DNA from: Paraburkholderia sp. UYCP14C
Lineage (GTDB): Bacteria > Pseudomonadota > Gammaproteobacteria > Burkholderiales > Burkholderiaceae
Length of the DNA: 64,000 bases
NCBI RefSeq assembly: GCF_004197395.1
Contig: NZ_SELS01000020.1
Coordinates: 84,805-148,804, forward strand
Direction of reading: 5' to 3'
Below, in pieces: positions 63,936 to 64,000 of this stretch. The position numbers were made by a program, and so were the translations under genes. Within the stretch, counting starts at the first letter, position 1. Each line of letters begins with the position of its first letter. The notes under the pieces are model-generated. The model did not search any database and was not told the DNA's origin. It was given only the letters and a program-made list of their open reading frames with translations.

Positions 63936-64000
63936 TCAACCGGTCGTCGCAACACGAGATTGTTGAACAGATTTTAGGTACTCGTCCAGAGCTTCGGCCG
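63936..64000 (-). CDS. IS30-family transposase, 3' end only
   Basis: The - strand frame from the window edge reads AEALDEYLKSVQQSRVATTG followed by TGA at 63936-63938. This is the typical C-terminus of IS30-family transposases of Burkholderiales (after the R-P-R-K-x-L-G-W-x-T-P-A-E block, which would lie outside). The remainder of the gene is beyond base 64,000. Confidence 0.8.
   Translation of the reverse strand, partial: AEALDEYLKSVQQSRVATTG

Larger units (their letters stand above)
63499..64000. mobile_element. Nested insertion-sequence remnants (IS3-family cut by IS30-family)
   Basis: From left to right: a probable IS3-family terminus at about 63499 (sequence TGACCCGGTTCAGCGGACA reads like an end), the 3' half of an IS3-family OrfB transposase on the - strand, and from about 63935 the 3' end of an IS30-family element. 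The IS3 terminus is inferred; no complete inverted repeat pair is in the window. Confidence 0.8.

Noticed and set aside
63545-63955. A complete-looking 136-residue transposase starting at GTG 63955
   Set aside because: The bases before SAQYTS encode the C-terminus of an IS30-family transposase in another frame, so the GTG is inside a different element and the IS3 gene is a fragment.
1-64000. Loss of fliE, fliF, fliG and fliS
   Set aside because: The window opens inside fliH; these genes may be just upstream, so absence cannot be claimed.
1-64000. CRISPR array, tRNA or rRNA genes
   Set aside because: No regularly spaced repeats and no cloverleaf or rRNA sequence were recognised by eye.

Overview
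The window is high-GC DNA from a beta-proteobacterium, almost certainly a Burkholderiales member close to Paraburkholderia or Burkholderia. The evidence is the flagellar and chemotaxis protein sequences, FlhDC-type master control, an H-NS/BpH3-type protein, the paired DUF2844/DUF3443 genes and the repeat types. Species cannot be fixed from sequence alone.

Bases 1-52,271 form one nearly continuous motility supercluster. On the + strand are fliH (cut by the window edge), fliI, fliJ and fliK, then a ~570-bp inverted-repeat element, then fliLMNOPQR. On the - strand follow flgKL, a YcgR-type PilZ brake and flgBCDEFGHIJ. flgA, flgM and flgN run on the +. A hicAB toxin-antitoxin pair sits between flgN and fliA. 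Next on the - strand come fliA, flhG, flhF, flhA and flhB, a DUF2844/DUF3443 exported pair, fliT, fliD and fliC, and the operon motA-motB-cheY-like-cheA-cheW-MCP-cheR-cheD-cheB-cheY-cheZ. The block ends with the master regulator flhDC. fliE, fliF, fliG and fliS are not seen; they may lie upstream of base 1.

The regulatory logic can be read from the DNA. flhDC has a sigma70-like promoter and two tight palindromes in its leader. Five sequences matching the sigma28 (FliA) consensus TAAAGTTT-N11-GCCGATAA stand in front of flgK, ycgR, flgM, fliC and motA. FlgM would hold FliA until the hook-basal body is complete, after which filament, motor, brake and chemotaxis genes are switched on.

Bases 53,074-62,118 are ordinary chromosomal genes: a GT4 glycosyltransferase, an H-NS-like protein, aquaporin, an exported histidine phosphatase, a small exported His/Arg/Asp-rich protein, a Cof-type HAD phosphatase, a BadF-type sugar kinase, Tag DNA glycosylase, an unrecognised 141-residue protein, ribosomal protein S21 and an aldo/keto reductase.

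Bases ~62,120-64,000 are accessory DNA. A reverse-transcriptase gene has lost its 5' part. It abuts the remnant of an IS3-family transposase, which in turn is cut by the 3' end of an IS30-family transposase. This layered decay is the most mobile part of the window.
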